In this document: one piece after another, positions 9,895 through 19,253 of the stretch
Position numbering within the stretch: the stretch's first letter is position 1
How the letters are laid out: each line of letters opens with the position of its first letter
Assembly (NCBI GenBank): GCA_026706895.1
Contig: JAPOXW010000030.1
Span: 62,001-126,000 of the forward strand
DNA from: Gammaproteobacteria bacterium
GTDB taxonomy: Bacteria; Pseudomonadota; Gammaproteobacteria; Poriferisulfidales; Poriferisulfidaceae
Reading direction: 5' to 3'
Length of the DNA: 64,000 bases
Position numbers and translations under genes: made by a program
The notes under the pieces: generated by a model
Told to the model about the DNA's origin: nothing
Databases searched by the model: none
Seen by the model: the letters and a program-made list of their open reading frames with translations, nothing else

Positions 9895-10964
9895 TTGAAC
9901 AGTGGCTTGAGATCAGCCGGACACACCTGGGGCAAGAAGGGCTGTCTCAAGTGCTCCTGTTGCTGGCCGGAGCGCTGGTGGCGAGCTTTGTTGCGCGCTG
10001 GTTTTTGAACATCCTGCAACGCGGCGCGCAGCGCACGGCCTACATCATGGATGACGCCGTGCTGAGTTCCGCATACAGGCCCATACAGGCATTAATCTGG
10101 TTCATCGCGCTGACATTGATCGCTCAGTTGTTGCTGGGAGAATCCTCTTTCGCGTCCTGGCTGCCGAAGATCCAGAGAGCAGGGGTCTTCCTGATTCTGG
10201 GATGGTTCCTGTTTTCGCTCATCCGCGACTACAGCGCCGAAGCGCGCCAGCGAGCCCGAGCCGAGGGCAAAGAACTGAACGAGGACCTGCATCTGGCAGT
10301 CGCCCGGACCCTGCAGGCCGCCATCGTCGTGCTTGTCGGCATGGGCCTGCTCCAGACCTTCGGCGTGAGCATCGTGGGCCTCCTCACGTTCAGCGGGGTC
10401 GGAGGCTTGGTCGTGGGGTTGGCGGCCAAGGACATGCTGGGGAATTTCTTCGGCGGCTTGATGCTGCACATGGATCGTCCGTTCAAGGCCGGTGACTGGA
10501 TTCGCTCCCCGGACCGCGATATCGAGGGGACTGTCGAAAGAATCGGATGGCGCCAGACCCTGATCCGGACACATTCGAAAAACGCCCTGTACATCCCGAA
10601 CGGGATGTTCCTGACCATCGTGATCGAAAATCCGAGCCGGATGTCCCACCGAATGATCAGGGAAGTCATCGGGCTCCGCTACGACGACCTGGGGAAGATG
10701 AAGATGATCGTCGACGAAGTGCAGGGGTTGTTAGAGGGATCGCCGGATGTCGACCAAGAAATGCCGGTGTTGGCCCGTTTCGACATGTTCAACGAATCCT
10801 CGGTGGATTTCTTCATCCAGTGCTACACCCCCGAAGTCCATCGCACGGAATACACTCGGATTAAGCAGAATCTCCTGCTCGCGGCGGCGGAAATCGTGGA
10901 ACGGCATGGCGCCGAGATTGCGTTCCCGACGAGAACGTTGCACGTACAGTCACAGTCCGGCTGA
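9891..10964 (+). CDS. MscS-family mechanosensitive ion channel
   Basis: A 357-residue inner-membrane channel. Three to four N-terminal hydrophobic segments (residues 15-40, 65-85, 95-115 and 135-155) lead into the pore-lining TM3-like segment FSGVGGLVVGLAAKDMLGNF and the MscS beta domain (PFKAGDWI, GTVERIGWRQT, IPNGMF). It would release solutes on hypo-osmotic shock. The gene is translationally coupled to nagZ. It is longer than E. coli MscS (286 residues) because of an extra N-terminal helix pair. Confidence 0.92.
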   Translation: MIEQWLEISRTHLGQEGLSQVLLLLAGALVASFVARWFLNILQRGAQRTAYIMDDAVLSSAYRPIQALIWFIALTLIAQLLLGESSFASWLPKIQRAGVFLILGWFLFSLIRDYSAEARQRARAEGKELNEDLHLAVARTLQAAIVVLVGMGLLQTFGVSIVGLLTFSGVGGLVVGLAAKDMLGNFFGGLMLHMDRPFKAGDWIRSPDRDIEGTVERIGWRQTLIRTHSKNALYIPNGMFLTIVIENPSRMSHRMIREVIGLRYDDLGKMKMIVDEVQGLLEGSPDVDQEMPVLARFDMFNESSVDFFIQCYTPEVHRTEYTRIKQNLLLAAAEIVERHGAEIAFPTRTLHVQSQSG

Positions 10965-10971
10965 GGCCGGA
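10956..10971. terminator. Hairpin at the mscS/csiV convergent junction
   Basis: Perfect 6-bp stem TCCGGC/GCCGGA with loop TGAG, which includes the channel gene's stop codon, between convergent genes. There is no T-run on either side, so intrinsic termination would be weak. Confidence 0.35.
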
Positions 10972-10975
10972 AGAA

Positions 10976-11698
10976 TTAGCGCGCCGAACGGGTAGTGCGG
11001 ATGGTTCGACTCGCCTCCAGATCGAGCGGATCCTCTTCGACTGGCGTGACCTGCGCAAGAACCCCGAGCAAGGGGTGATCCATGTAATTGAGGTCGCCGG
11101 GGCGGAGCTTGCGGCTGATCTGGAGCAGCAGGCCATCTGATCCAGCAGATTCTGCGTCAGGGTCCGAGGTTGCAGCAGGGTAGTAATACAGCAGATTCAG
11201 ATCGATCTGCAAAAACTGTTCCTTGGACAGCCGCAGGCTTCCGTCCAGTGCCGGGGCATTTGGGGATGCCTCTGAAAACGCCTTTCCATTGGTCAGGCGG
11301 ACCGGGTGGGCTTCGTCTGGGTGCGAGGCCGGCTGCTGCCAGGCGGCATGGTGAAGAATCCGGTATTGCCCGGACTTCTCCAGCCGAATCCGTTCCCCCA
11401 CCATGGGCTGCCGGAGTTCGTTGAGGCGCAAGTATCCGCTCAGGCATTCCGCAACTTCTTCTTCAGACAGGAAGCGCCGTATAAATTCAGCCCCCGACCG
11501 TGCAGGGAGGCAGAAATACTGGCGAAAATCCACGGCCTGGTCCAACCCCAGGTTGGGAACCGATTCGAAATGTCGGGTCTGGCCCGCGGATTCCGCGGGT
11601 TGCGTGAAGATGAGGATTTCCACGCGATAAAGGTCCTCAGCCCAGCCCACGGCAGGCAGAAGCGCGAAAGCCAGGAGCCAAGCGGAAATTTTCCTCAT
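10976..11698 (-). CDS. csiV: CsiV-family periplasmic protein
   Basis: A 240-residue protein with a clear Sec signal peptide ending near WAED (about residue 21) followed by the YRVEILIF start typical of the CsiV/DUF2803 family. In Vibrio CsiV is a peptidoglycan-associated activator of the CsrA pathway; that role is not shown here. It sits directly downstream of mfd with a 4-nt overlap (11695-11698), the order seen in pseudomonads and relatives. Confidence 0.8.
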   Translation of the reverse strand: MRKISAWLLAFALLPAVGWAEDLYRVEILIFTQPAESAGQTRHFESVPNLGLDQAVDFRQYFCLPARSGAEFIRRFLSEEEVAECLSGYLRLNELRQPMVGERIRLEKSGQYRILHHAAWQQPASHPDEAHPVRLTNGKAFSEASPNAPALDGSLRLSKEQFLQIDLNLLYYYPAATSDPDAESAGSDGLLLQISRKLRPGDLNYMDHPLLGVLAQVTPVEEDPLDLEASRTIRTTRSAR

Positions 11699-14600
11699 GC
11701 GGCCTCCCGGGTCCCGATGCGGTGCGTCAGACCGCGGATGGCATGGATCCGGTCCTCCAGAGTCGGCATGTCCAGTTCGAAGTGAAGGCGCATCTTGTTG
11801 TCTAGGCGGTAGCGGTGGGACGAGTCCTCGATGATCCGGACGACGGATTCCGGCTCCGGGCCGGGATCGCCGAACGTGATTCGGCCTTCGTGTCGGGTCA
11901 ATTGTATTTTACGGAGAAATTCAAATGTCGTAATCTCCAGTTTCAGGCGGGTGATGGCGAACAGGTTGGCGACCGCCTGCGGCAGCGTCCCGAAACGGTC
12001 CACCATCTCGACCTGCAGGTCGTCGAGTTCCGCGCCGGAAGTCGCACCGGCAATCCGCTTGTACAACGTAAGCCGAAGGTAAACGTCGGGGAGGTAGTCA
12101 TCCGGAATCAACGCCTGCAGGCCCAGGTCGATCTCAGGCCCGTGCTCGAGCGGCTTGTCGAGTTCCGGCAGCGCCCCTTTCTTCAGGGTGTCCACCGCGC
12201 GCTGCAGCAGGCGGTGGAACAACGCGAATCCGATCTGCTGGATCTGGCCGCTCTGTTCTTCACCCAGCAGTTCGCCAGCACCGCGAATTTCAAGATCCTG
12301 AGTTGCCAGCATGAAGCCGGAGCCAAGTTCCTCCATGGCTTCGACGGCTTCAATCCGCTTCTTCGCATCGGGCGTCATGGTTTGCAGGGGCGGGCAAGTC
12401 AGGTAGGCGTAGGCGAGGTGGTGCGAACGCCCGACCCGGCCGCGCAGTTGATGCAACTGGGCCAGCCCGAAATGGTCCGCGCGATTGATGATGATGGTAT
12501 TGGCAGTCGGGATGTCAATGCCGTTCTCGATGATCGTGGTGCAAACCAGGATGTTAAATCGCTGACGATAGAAGTCACGCATGACGGCTTCCAGCTCACG
12601 TTCCCGCATCTGTCCGTGCGCAACTCGTACTTCGGCCTCCGGAACGATCTGCTGCATCATTTCGGCGGCTTGATCGATCGAAGCAGTCCGGTTGTGCAGA
12701 ACATAAATCTGTCCACCCCGTTTCAGTTCGCGCAGACAGGCCTCCCGGATCTGCTGTTGGTTCCATTGGGTGACGTAGGTCTTGATCGCATGCCGATGGG
12801 CGGGCGCGGTAGCGATGATCGAAAGATCCCGAAGACCGGACAACGACATGTTCAGGGTGCGGGGGATCGGGGTGGCGGTCAGGGTCAGCAGGTTGGTTCG
12901 GGCCCGTAGTGCCTTCAACTTCTCCTTGTGGCGCACGCCGAAGCGTTGCTCTTCGTCAATGATGACCAGTCCGAGGTTGTGGAACTTCACGTCGTCCTGC
13001 AGCAGCCGGTGCGTGCCGATGATGATGTCCAGTTTCCCCTCGGCGAGATCAGCCAGAATGCCGGCCTGTTCCCGGGCAGTCCGGAAGCGGGAGATTGCCT
13101 CGATCCGGACAGGCCAATCGGCAAACCGGTCGCGAAAAGTCTTGCCGTGCTGCTGGGCAAGCAGGGTGGTCGGAGTCAGGACGGCAACCTGGAAGCCGTT
13201 GAAGGCGGCGACGAAAGCGGCCCGCATTCCGACCTCGGTCTTTCCGAAGCCGACATCGCCGCAGACAATCCGGTCCATGGGCGAATCGCTTTCCAGGCCT
13301 TCCAAGACTTCGTGGATGGCTTGCGCTTGGTCCGGGGTTTCGTCGAAAGGGAAGGCCGCTTCGAATTTCGGGTAATCCGACGGGGTTTTGAGTGTGCACC
13401 CGCCCTGCGCGTTGCGACGGGCTTGGACCTCCAGCAGCTCGGCCGCCGCATCGTAGGCGCGTTTCGCAGCCCTGTGCTTGATTTTCTGCCATTGATCACC
13501 GCCCAGAGAATGCAGGGGCGCGTCTTCCGGGTCTGCGCCGCTGTAGCGGGTAATCCGATGCAACTCCATGATCGGCACATACAGCCGGTCCGTGTCGGCG
13601 TACTGGATGAGCAGAAACTCCTGTTCGACCCCGTCGATTTCCAACTTGCGCAGCCCTTGGTAGCGACCGACGCCATAGTCTTCATGAACTACTGGACTGT
13701 CGTGCTTGAGGTTGGCAAGCTCGGACAGGATGGCCTTGGGATCCCTTCGGCTCCGCTGACGGTGCTGTTGGGGGGTGCGGTCCGGGAACAGGTGAGGCTC
13801 GGGGATGATTGCGATCTCGTCCTCGGGAAGCTCGAAACCCTCTTCAATGTCCGCGACTGCCAGCGCCAGGTCCGGCCCCTGCCGAAGGAAGTCTTCCCAA
13901 CTTTCCACGGGTTTGACTTGGATATTCAGGGCTCCCAGACGCTCTTTCAATTGCTCGCGCCGTCCCGGAGAGTGGGTCGTGAACAGGATTCTCCGTGAAG
14001 AGGAGGACAGGAATTGGCGCAGGGCACGGGCGGGGGCCTTGTCCTGTGGCCGCACCTTGAGTTCCGGGAGTGCGCGTGAGGCGTAGTTGAAGGCAGTTTC
14101 CTCCGACTGCTTCTCGTGTTCGAAACGGTTGAGATCCAGTCGCGGGTAGTCTGCCAGGGCTTCCTGGAATTCGGATTCGTCCAGGTACAGCATCGGAACC
14201 GGCAAAGGCGGGTGCTCAACGTCGTGGTGCCGACTTTCGCAACGGGTCTCGATCTCGCTCAGGGTTTGGGCTGCGGCATCGTCCACGTCTTTCCAGCACA
14301 TGATGGTGGTTTCAGTGGGCAGGTAGTCGAAAAGGCTGGCTGTCCCCTCGAAGAACAGGGGCAGGTAGTATTCGATGCCGACGGGGACGATCGCGTCGCT
14401 GATATCCCGGTAGATGGGGCTTTGCGACGGGTCAATGTCGAATGCCCTGCGGAAATTCTTCCGAAACCGCTCGATGGTTTCCGGATCGAGCGGAAACTCT
14501 CGCGCCGGAAGGATGTCCAGGCGTTCGATTCGGCCGGTCGAGATTTGGCGTTCGGGATCGAACAGACGGATGGAGTCGATGCGGTCGTCGAGGAAGTCGA

Positions 14601-15147
14601 GCCGGCATGGAGACTCGGATCCCATTGGAAAGAGGTCGAGCAACGACCCGCGCACGGCGAACTCTCCCGGAGCCACGACCTGGGAGCAGTTCTGGTAACC
14701 AGCCAAGTCCAGTCGCTGGCGCAACTGTTCGATTTCGATTTTGCCGCCGGTGGAAAGGGTAGTCGTTTGGCGGTGGACATGATCGGGCGGACACAGGCGT
14801 TGCAGCAAAGTGGGGGCGGATGTGATCAGCAGGCTGTTTGCCTTTCGGGTTTGGAGGCAACGGAGTGTCCGCAGGCGCTGAGAGATGATCTCGCTGTGTG
14901 GTGAGGTCAGGTCATAGGGCAAAGTCTCCCAGTCGGGGAACGACAACAGGAGGTCTGTCTGCGGGCCGAGGAAGAATCGGCATTCGACTTCCAGCGCGAC
15001 CTGGGCGGCGATGTCGGGAGCGACGACCAGGGTGAGGCCAGAGTTCCGGCGGGCGAGCTCGGAAATGGCCAAGGCGCGGGCCGCGCCATACAGTTGTCCA
15101 CAACCCAGGCGAGAGCCGGCGGCGGGAAGCGGAGGAAAATCAAGCAC
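11695..15147 (-). CDS. mfd: Transcription-repair coupling factor Mfd
   Basis: Removes RNA polymerase stalled at DNA lesions and recruits UvrA. The product is about 1150 residues with an N-terminal UvrB-like module, the RNA-polymerase-binding CarD-like domain (DSPVVHEDYGVGRYQGL), Walker A GDVGFGKTEV (around residue 630), the DEEQRFG box, the helicase/TRG segment RGRVGRSHHLAYAYL, and the C-terminal TRCF domain. The start is uncertain: I use GTG 15147, because the only earlier candidate (TTG 15165) lies inside the T-run of the fccB terminator. Neither has a clear Shine-Dalgarno. Confidence 0.95.
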   Translation of the reverse strand: MLDFPPLPAAGSRLGCGQLYGAARALAISELARRNSGLTLVVAPDIAAQVALEVECRFFLGPQTDLLLSFPDWETLPYDLTSPHSEIISQRLRTLRCLQTRKANSLLITSAPTLLQRLCPPDHVHRQTTTLSTGGKIEIEQLRQRLDLAGYQNCSQVVAPGEFAVRGSLLDLFPMGSESPCRLDFLDDRIDSIRLFDPERQISTGRIERLDILPAREFPLDPETIERFRKNFRRAFDIDPSQSPIYRDISDAIVPVGIEYYLPLFFEGTASLFDYLPTETTIMCWKDVDDAAAQTLSEIETRCESRHHDVEHPPLPVPMLYLDESEFQEALADYPRLDLNRFEHEKQSEETAFNYASRALPELKVRPQDKAPARALRQFLSSSSRRILFTTHSPGRREQLKERLGALNIQVKPVESWEDFLRQGPDLALAVADIEEGFELPEDEIAIIPEPHLFPDRTPQQHRQRSRRDPKAILSELANLKHDSPVVHEDYGVGRYQGLRKLEIDGVEQEFLLIQYADTDRLYVPIMELHRITRYSGADPEDAPLHSLGGDQWQKIKHRAAKRAYDAAAELLEVQARRNAQGGCTLKTPSDYPKFEAAFPFDETPDQAQAIHEVLEGLESDSPMDRIVCGDVGFGKTEVGMRAAFVAAFNGFQVAVLTPTTLLAQQHGKTFRDRFADWPVRIEAISRFRTAREQAGILADLAEGKLDIIIGTHRLLQDDVKFHNLGLVIIDEEQRFGVRHKEKLKALRARTNLLTLTATPIPRTLNMSLSGLRDLSIIATAPAHRHAIKTYVTQWNQQQIREACLRELKRGGQIYVLHNRTASIDQAAEMMQQIVPEAEVRVAHGQMRERELEAVMRDFYRQRFNILVCTTIIENGIDIPTANTIIINRADHFGLAQLHQLRGRVGRSHHLAYAYLTCPPLQTMTPDAKKRIEAVEAMEELGSGFMLATQDLEIRGAGELLGEEQSGQIQQIGFALFHRLLQRAVDTLKKGALPELDKPLEHGPEIDLGLQALIPDDYLPDVYLRLTLYKRIAGATSGAELDDLQVEMVDRFGTLPQAVANLFAITRLKLEITTFEFLRKIQLTRHEGRITFGDPGPEPESVVRIIEDSSHRYRLDNKMRLHFELDMPTLEDRIHAIRGLTHRIGTREAA

Positions 15148-15162
15148 GAGAAAGGGGGGAGA

Positions 15163-15190
15163 CAAAAACGGGGGCCACTAAGGCCCCCGC
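15163..15190 (-). terminator. Rho-independent terminator of fccAB
   Basis: Read on the minus strand, GGGGGCC and GGCCCCC form a 7-bp GC stem with loop TTAGT, followed by GTTTTTG. It lies just after the fccB stop and immediately before mfd, whose start is within or next to the T-run. Confidence 0.9.
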
Positions 15191-15224
15191 GTTTTGGAGT
15201 TTGGCGGGTTCCGCCCTGACGGGG

Positions 15225-16511
15225 TCAGGCGAACATGTCCGCCACGATGTTGTTGTACCAACTGTACGCATACTGAACCTCGCGGGCCAGCATCTCGTCC
15301 GAAGCGTCCGAGGGCGTCAGGCCTCCGGCCACCTTGGCGACCTTGCTCTTGTCTTCCGCCAGGCGGTAAACTGCCGCAACCGAAATACCGTAATCCGGCG
15401 CAATCAGGCTGTAGCAGGTATTGACATAGGACGGCGTGCCGGGTTCCTCGTCAGCCAGCATGGCGACGACCGCCGCCGCACAGACCTTCCCTTCGGAATT
15501 AGCCGCGTATCCGGATTTCGGTAACCCGGTAGCAATGCTGGCATCGCCGATGACGTGCACGTTCGGCACCAGTTTCGATTCGAAGGTATCGAGATGGATC
15601 GGGCACCATCCAGAGTCATCGGCCAACCCGGCCGACAGCGCGATTTGTCCCGCGCTTTGCGGCGGGATGACATTGATTACTGCGCCTTCGTGGGTGTCGC
15701 CGAATTCGGTGGTCACCGTCATGTCGGCGGTATTGACCTCGGCGATGCCCCCGGCAGTGTCGGTACCGGAGACCCATTCGATCATGCCGTCGTAGCGGCG
15801 CTCCCAGCCCTGCGTGAACAGGCCCATCTTCGAGAACTTGTCCTTGGCGTCAAGCACCAGGATCTTCGAATTGGGCTTGTGTTCCTTGAAGTAATGGGCG
15901 ACCTGACAGACTCGCTCGTAGGGCCCGGGAGGGCAGCGGAACGGGTTGCCGGGAGGGCAGATGATGAACGTGCCGCCGTCGTCCATGGCCTCGAGCTGGC
16001 TGCGCAGCAGCGCAGTCTGGGAGCCGGCCTTCCAGGCATGGGGCATGGCTTCGGCTGCCGCCATGTCGTAACCTTCGATCGCATCCCACTTCAGGTCGAT
16101 GCCGGGGCTGACGACGAGCCGGTCGTACGGGAAGCTGTCCCCGCCCTCGGTCGTGACGGTGCGTGCATCGGTGTCCACCCCCGTGGCCTTGGAATGCACC
16201 ACCTGGATGCCGCGGCTTGCCAAGCCCTCGTATCCGTGACGGATGGTCGAGATGTCCCGGTCGCCGCCGATGACCTCGTTGCTCATGAAGCAGGTGTAGT
16301 AGTGGTCGTTCGCTTCGATCAGGGTGACGTTGATGCTGGGATCCGCCAGTTTGACGTGTTTCGCCGCGACCGCGCCAGCCGCGCCACCGCCAATCACCAC
16401 CACATTCTTGTTGCCGCCGAGGGCAAGCTGGGGGAAGCCCATCCCGACCGTGCCCACGGCCGCGATGCCGCCGGTTGCTTTCAGGAAGCCGCGTCTTGTC
16501 AGGGTTGCCAT
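15225..16511 (-). CDS. fccB: Flavocytochrome c sulfide dehydrogenase, flavoprotein subunit
   Basis: The FAD subunit of periplasmic FCSD, which oxidises sulfide to sulfur and passes electrons to cytochrome c. The 428-residue product carries a twin-arginine signal ([10 protein letters not shown], residues 5-14), a GGGAAG FAD motif near residues 41-46, the [11 protein letters not shown] segment, and the conserved cysteine regions [14 protein letters not shown] and [12 protein letters not shown], expected to hold the active-site disulfide. ATG 16511 is fixed by a strong GGAGGAG just upstream. It lies 19 bp downstream of the diheme subunit, and the operon ends at the terminator at 15163-15190. Confidence 0.94.
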   Translation of the reverse strand: MATLTRRGFLKATGGIAAVGTVGMGFPQLALGGNKNVVVIGGGAAGAVAAKHVKLADPSINVTLIEANDHYYTCFMSNEVIGGDRDISTIRHGYEGLASRGIQVVHSKATGVDTDARTVTTEGGDSFPYDRLVVSPGIDLKWDAIEGYDMAAAEAMPHAWKAGSQTALLRSQLEAMDDGGTFIICPPGNPFRCPPGPYERVCQVAHYFKEHKPNSKILVLDAKDKFSKMGLFTQGWERRYDGMIEWVSGTDTAGGIAEVNTADMTVTTEFGDTHEGAVINVIPPQSAGQIALSAGLADDSGWCPIHLDTFESKLVPNVHVIGDASIATGLPKSGYAANSEGKVCAAAVVAMLADEEPGTPSYVNTCYSLIAPDYGISVAAVYRLAEDKSKVAKVAGGLTPSDASDEMLAREVQYAYSWYNNIVADMFA

Positions 16512-16530
16512 GATCTTCTCTCCTCCGCGA

Positions 16531-17205
16531 TTACCGCTGGCTGGCGTAGTAGTTGATGAGGGCCGCAAGGCCGTCTTCGCCCTCGGTCTCCATGACTTCT
16601 TCAAGTCGGGATTTCATCTTCTTCGGCATTCCTCGTGCACCGCCGTGGAAGTCGGCGAGGCTATATTGCAGGTAATGCTTCCATTGCCCTGCGAGCGGGA
16701 CCATGTCGTCGACAGTGGATCGCCCGCCTTCCTCGTGGCATTTCTCGCAATTGTCCGAATGCAGGGCTTCGCCTTTGCTCGCAAGTTCCGCATCGAACTC
16801 CTGGGTCGCCAAGGCGACGGACTTGCTGGCGAAGTACTGGGCCATGGTCTTGATCTCGGCTAGGGTGTAACCGGCAGCGAGCCGATCCATGATGGTGCCG
16901 TGGCGGGCAAAGACCTCTACGTCTTCAAGTTCGGGATCGGATGCAGCTTCCGCTTCGGCAGCGTCCAGGTCCTGACCGTGCTTGTAGGACAGCATGGCGC
17001 CGATGAAATAAACCGCCGGAAGTCCCGCTAGGGAAGGTGTTGCCGGGCCGACGCTGGCTCCGGCCGGGCCATGGCAGGCCACGCACGCGCCGGTCAGCAT
17101 CTCAACCGATGCCATTGCCCCATCTCCATGCTGATCCGCATGCAAGGCAAACGGCAGCATAAGGGCGCTGGCAAGAATGGCTCGAGGAATGAATTGCGAA
17201 TGCAT
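16531..17205 (-). CDS. fccA: Diheme cytochrome c subunit of flavocytochrome c sulfide dehydrogenase
   Basis: A 224-residue periplasmic cytochrome with a Sec signal peptide (about residues 1-23) and two CXXCH heme sites, CVACH at 41-45 and CEKCH in the second half, as in c4-type and FccA proteins. It is followed 19 bp later by fccB, so it is very likely the electron-accepting subunit of sulfide dehydrogenase. ATG 17205 has an AGGAGGAG ribosome site 5 bp upstream. A free c4-like cytochrome is the alternative, made unlikely by the pairing with fccB. Confidence 0.9.
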   Translation of the reverse strand: MHSQFIPRAILASALMLPFALHADQHGDGAMASVEMLTGACVACHGPAGASVGPATPSLAGLPAVYFIGAMLSYKHGQDLDAAEAEAASDPELEDVEVFARHGTIMDRLAAGYTLAEIKTMAQYFASKSVALATQEFDAELASKGEALHSDNCEKCHEEGGRSTVDDMVPLAGQWKHYLQYSLADFHGGARGMPKKMKSRLEEVMETEGEDGLAALINYYASQR

Positions 17206-17406
17206 TGAATCTCCTCCTGCAAAGGTCCGGGGACGTCCCGATTGATGCATCATCGGGGCAGTATCGTAACACAATGGCAAAGGGGTTCGAGAGAGGGACA
17301 AAATCCTCTACTGCAACGCGAAGATACCGAAATTTTTGTTGGAAAAAGACACTGGATGCGGGTCAATTCTATATGGATTTTCTTCCGCAATATGCTTGGA
17401 GCCAAC

Positions 17407-17949
17407 TCAATCAGCGGTCTTCGCCGCGACCGGGCGTGTTGGCATCTTGTGCGCGACGCCCTTGTGGCATTCGATGCAGGTCTTGCCGCGCATCGGGGCC
17501 CTGTGATGCTTCTTGCGTGCGCTGCGGTCCTGCTCGTCAAGATCCATGGCCTCGTAGGTATGGCAGCTTTGGCATTCCCGGGAGTCGTTGGCCTTCATCC
17601 GGTCCCAGACCCGGCTGGCCATGTGCCAGCGGTGCGCCTCGAATTTCTCGGCCGTGTCGATGGTTCCCATCAATTCGCCCCAGACATCGCGCGCTGCGAT
17701 CAGTTTGGCGCCGAGCTTGGGGATGAGCGACTGCGGAACATGGCAGTCGGCACAACTGGCGCGAACCCCGGACACATTCTTGTAATGCACGGAGTCCATC
17801 CACTCCGCCTCGTTCCACTGCATGGAGTGACAGGAGGTGCAGAATTCCGTGGTGTTGGTCGCATCCAGTACCATAGAGGCACCCATGGAGCCTGCGAACC
17901 CGACCGCGACCAGTATGATTGCCGCTCCCGCTGAGACCGTTTTCCACAT
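17407..17949 (-). CDS. NapC/NirT-type tetraheme cytochrome c
   Basis: A 180-residue membrane-anchored cytochrome: one N-terminal hydrophobic helix (residues 8-28) and four CXXCH heme motifs at 37-41, 66-70, 126-130 and 158-162, the last in CHKGVAHKMP, typical of NapC/NirT proteins. Such proteins connect the quinol pool to periplasmic redox partners. It lies upstream of fccA on the same strand (201-bp gap) and divergent from the ccm operon needed to attach its hemes. ATG 17949 is preferred over TTG 17985 because a weak GTGAG site precedes it and the membrane helix then starts promptly. The redox partner is not known; FccAB is a candidate by position. Confidence 0.88.
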   Translation of the reverse strand: MWKTVSAGAAIILVAVGFAGSMGASMVLDATNTTEFCTSCHSMQWNEAEWMDSVHYKNVSGVRASCADCHVPQSLIPKLGAKLIAARDVWGELMGTIDTAEKFEAHRWHMASRVWDRMKANDSRECQSCHTYEAMDLDEQDRSARKKHHRAPMRGKTCIECHKGVAHKMPTRPVAAKTAD

Positions 17950-17999
17950 ACGACTCACTTTACTGGCAACCGCTTTTCCTGTCAAAACCGAGAGGGGAA

Positions 18000-18581
18000 A
18001 TGCTTGAGGCGCGCGAACTCGGTTGTCGTCGCGACGGACGATCCCTGTTCGAAAACCTCTCGTTCAAAGTCGAGGTCGGGCAACTGTGGCTGGTGCGTGG
18101 CGCCAACGGCAGCGGCAAGACTTCGCTGCTGAGGATCCTGGCAGGCCTGTCCCCGGCCGAACAGGGAGAACTGATCTGGCAAGGGGAGCGTGAGCCAGTG
18201 TTGTGGGTCGGTCACCGGGTGGCGGTCAGTGCCGGTCTGACGGCTCGCGAGAACCTGGAGTTCATGGCGGCTTTGGAGGGAGACGAGATCGGAGCCTCGG
18301 CTGCAGCGCTTGAAGCGGTGGGGCTTGGTGCCTTCTCCGAAACGCGTGCGGGACGCCTGTCGGAGGGACAGGCTCGGCGCGTTGCGCTGGCCCGGCTGGC
18401 GTTCAGCACTCGTCGACTTTGGCTGTTGGATGAACCCCTGACCTCATTGGACGAGACATCGGTGAATTGGTTCGAGACCCAAGTGCACCGGCAACTGGAC
18501 CGAGGCGGGGCGGTCGTGATGGCGACGCATCGGGAAATCTCGGACTCCCTGCAGGGCTGGACCCTGCAGCTTGGCGCATGA
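18000..18581 (+). CDS. ccmA: Heme-exporter ATPase CcmA
   Basis: The ATPase of the CcmABCD complex, which releases heme-loaded CcmE for cytochrome c maturation. The 193-residue ABC protein has Walker A GANGSGKTS at 34-42, the signature LSEGQ and Walker B LWLLDEP. It is slightly shorter than E. coli CcmA. A GAGAGGGG site precedes ATG 18000. First gene of the ccm operon, only 50 bp from the divergent tetraheme cytochrome; the two must share a very compact promoter region. Confidence 0.95.
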   Translation: MLEARELGCRRDGRSLFENLSFKVEVGQLWLVRGANGSGKTSLLRILAGLSPAEQGELIWQGEREPVLWVGHRVAVSAGLTARENLEFMAALEGDEIGASAAALEAVGLGAFSETRAGRLSEGQARRVALARLAFSTRRLWLLDEPLTSLDETSVNWFETQVHRQLDRGGAVVMATHREISDSLQGWTLQLGA

Positions 18582-19249
18582 TGGGCCGGGCGTTCGCTGC
18601 CGTTTTCCGGCGCGAGCTCCGGCTGGCGTGGCGGCGGCGTGGCCAGTTGTTGCAGCCGCTCGTGTTTTATGCCCTGGTGATGCTGCTGTTTCCGCTTGGG
18701 GCGGGGGCGGATCTGGCACTGTTGGGGCAGGCTGCGCCGTCCTTGCTTTGGGTCGCCGCCCTGCTGGCGGTCCTGCTGGCCCAGGGAACGCTTTTTTCGG
18801 CCGACCTCGAGGAAGGCGGCATCGAGTTATGGGTGACCAGTGGGGTATCATTGGGCTGGCTGGCGCTGGCGAAACTGATTGCGCATGCGATGATCGTTTC
18901 GTTGCCGCTCATCCTGGTCGGTCCGGTGTTGGCCGGCTGGCTGGGCCTCCGCGGTGAGGCGCTTTGGGTGCTGGCCGCCTCGATGGCCTTGGGCATGCCC
19001 GTGCTGTGCTGGATCGGCGCGTTGGGCGCGGCGCTGACCCTGGGTCTGCCGCGCGGCGGGATTCTGCTGGCGTTGATCGTGCTGCCGCTTTACATCCCGG
19101 TGCTGATGTTCGGCGCCGGGGCCGTGCATGCGGCGGTGGAAGGGCGCCCTGCCGACGGAGCCTTGCTGCTGTTGGCGGGTTTACTGTTCCTGGGCGTGAG
19201 CCTGGCTCCGCTCGCAACCGCGGCCGCATTGCGCGTCAGCCAAGAATAA
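18578..19249 (+). CDS. ccmB: Heme-exporter permease CcmB
   Basis: A 223-residue inner-membrane protein with about six hydrophobic helices and the CcmB N-terminus FRRELRLAWRRRGQ. It forms the membrane part of CcmAB. The start is ATGATG at 18578/18581, overlapping the ccmA stop. The FSADLEEGGIELWV loop is family-typical. Confidence 0.94.
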   Translation: MMGRAFAAVFRRELRLAWRRRGQLLQPLVFYALVMLLFPLGAGADLALLGQAAPSLLWVAALLAVLLAQGTLFSADLEEGGIELWVTSGVSLGWLALAKLIAHAMIVSLPLILVGPVLAGWLGLRGEALWVLAASMALGMPVLCWIGALGAALTLGLPRGGILLALIVLPLYIPVLMFGAGAVHAAVEGRPADGALLLLAGLLFLGVSLAPLATAAALRVSQE

Positions 19250-19253
19250 CATT

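Noticed and set aside
10956-10971. A strong bidirectional terminator between mscS and csiV
   Set aside because: The stem is perfect but short, and no T-run follows on either strand; listed only as a weak candidate.
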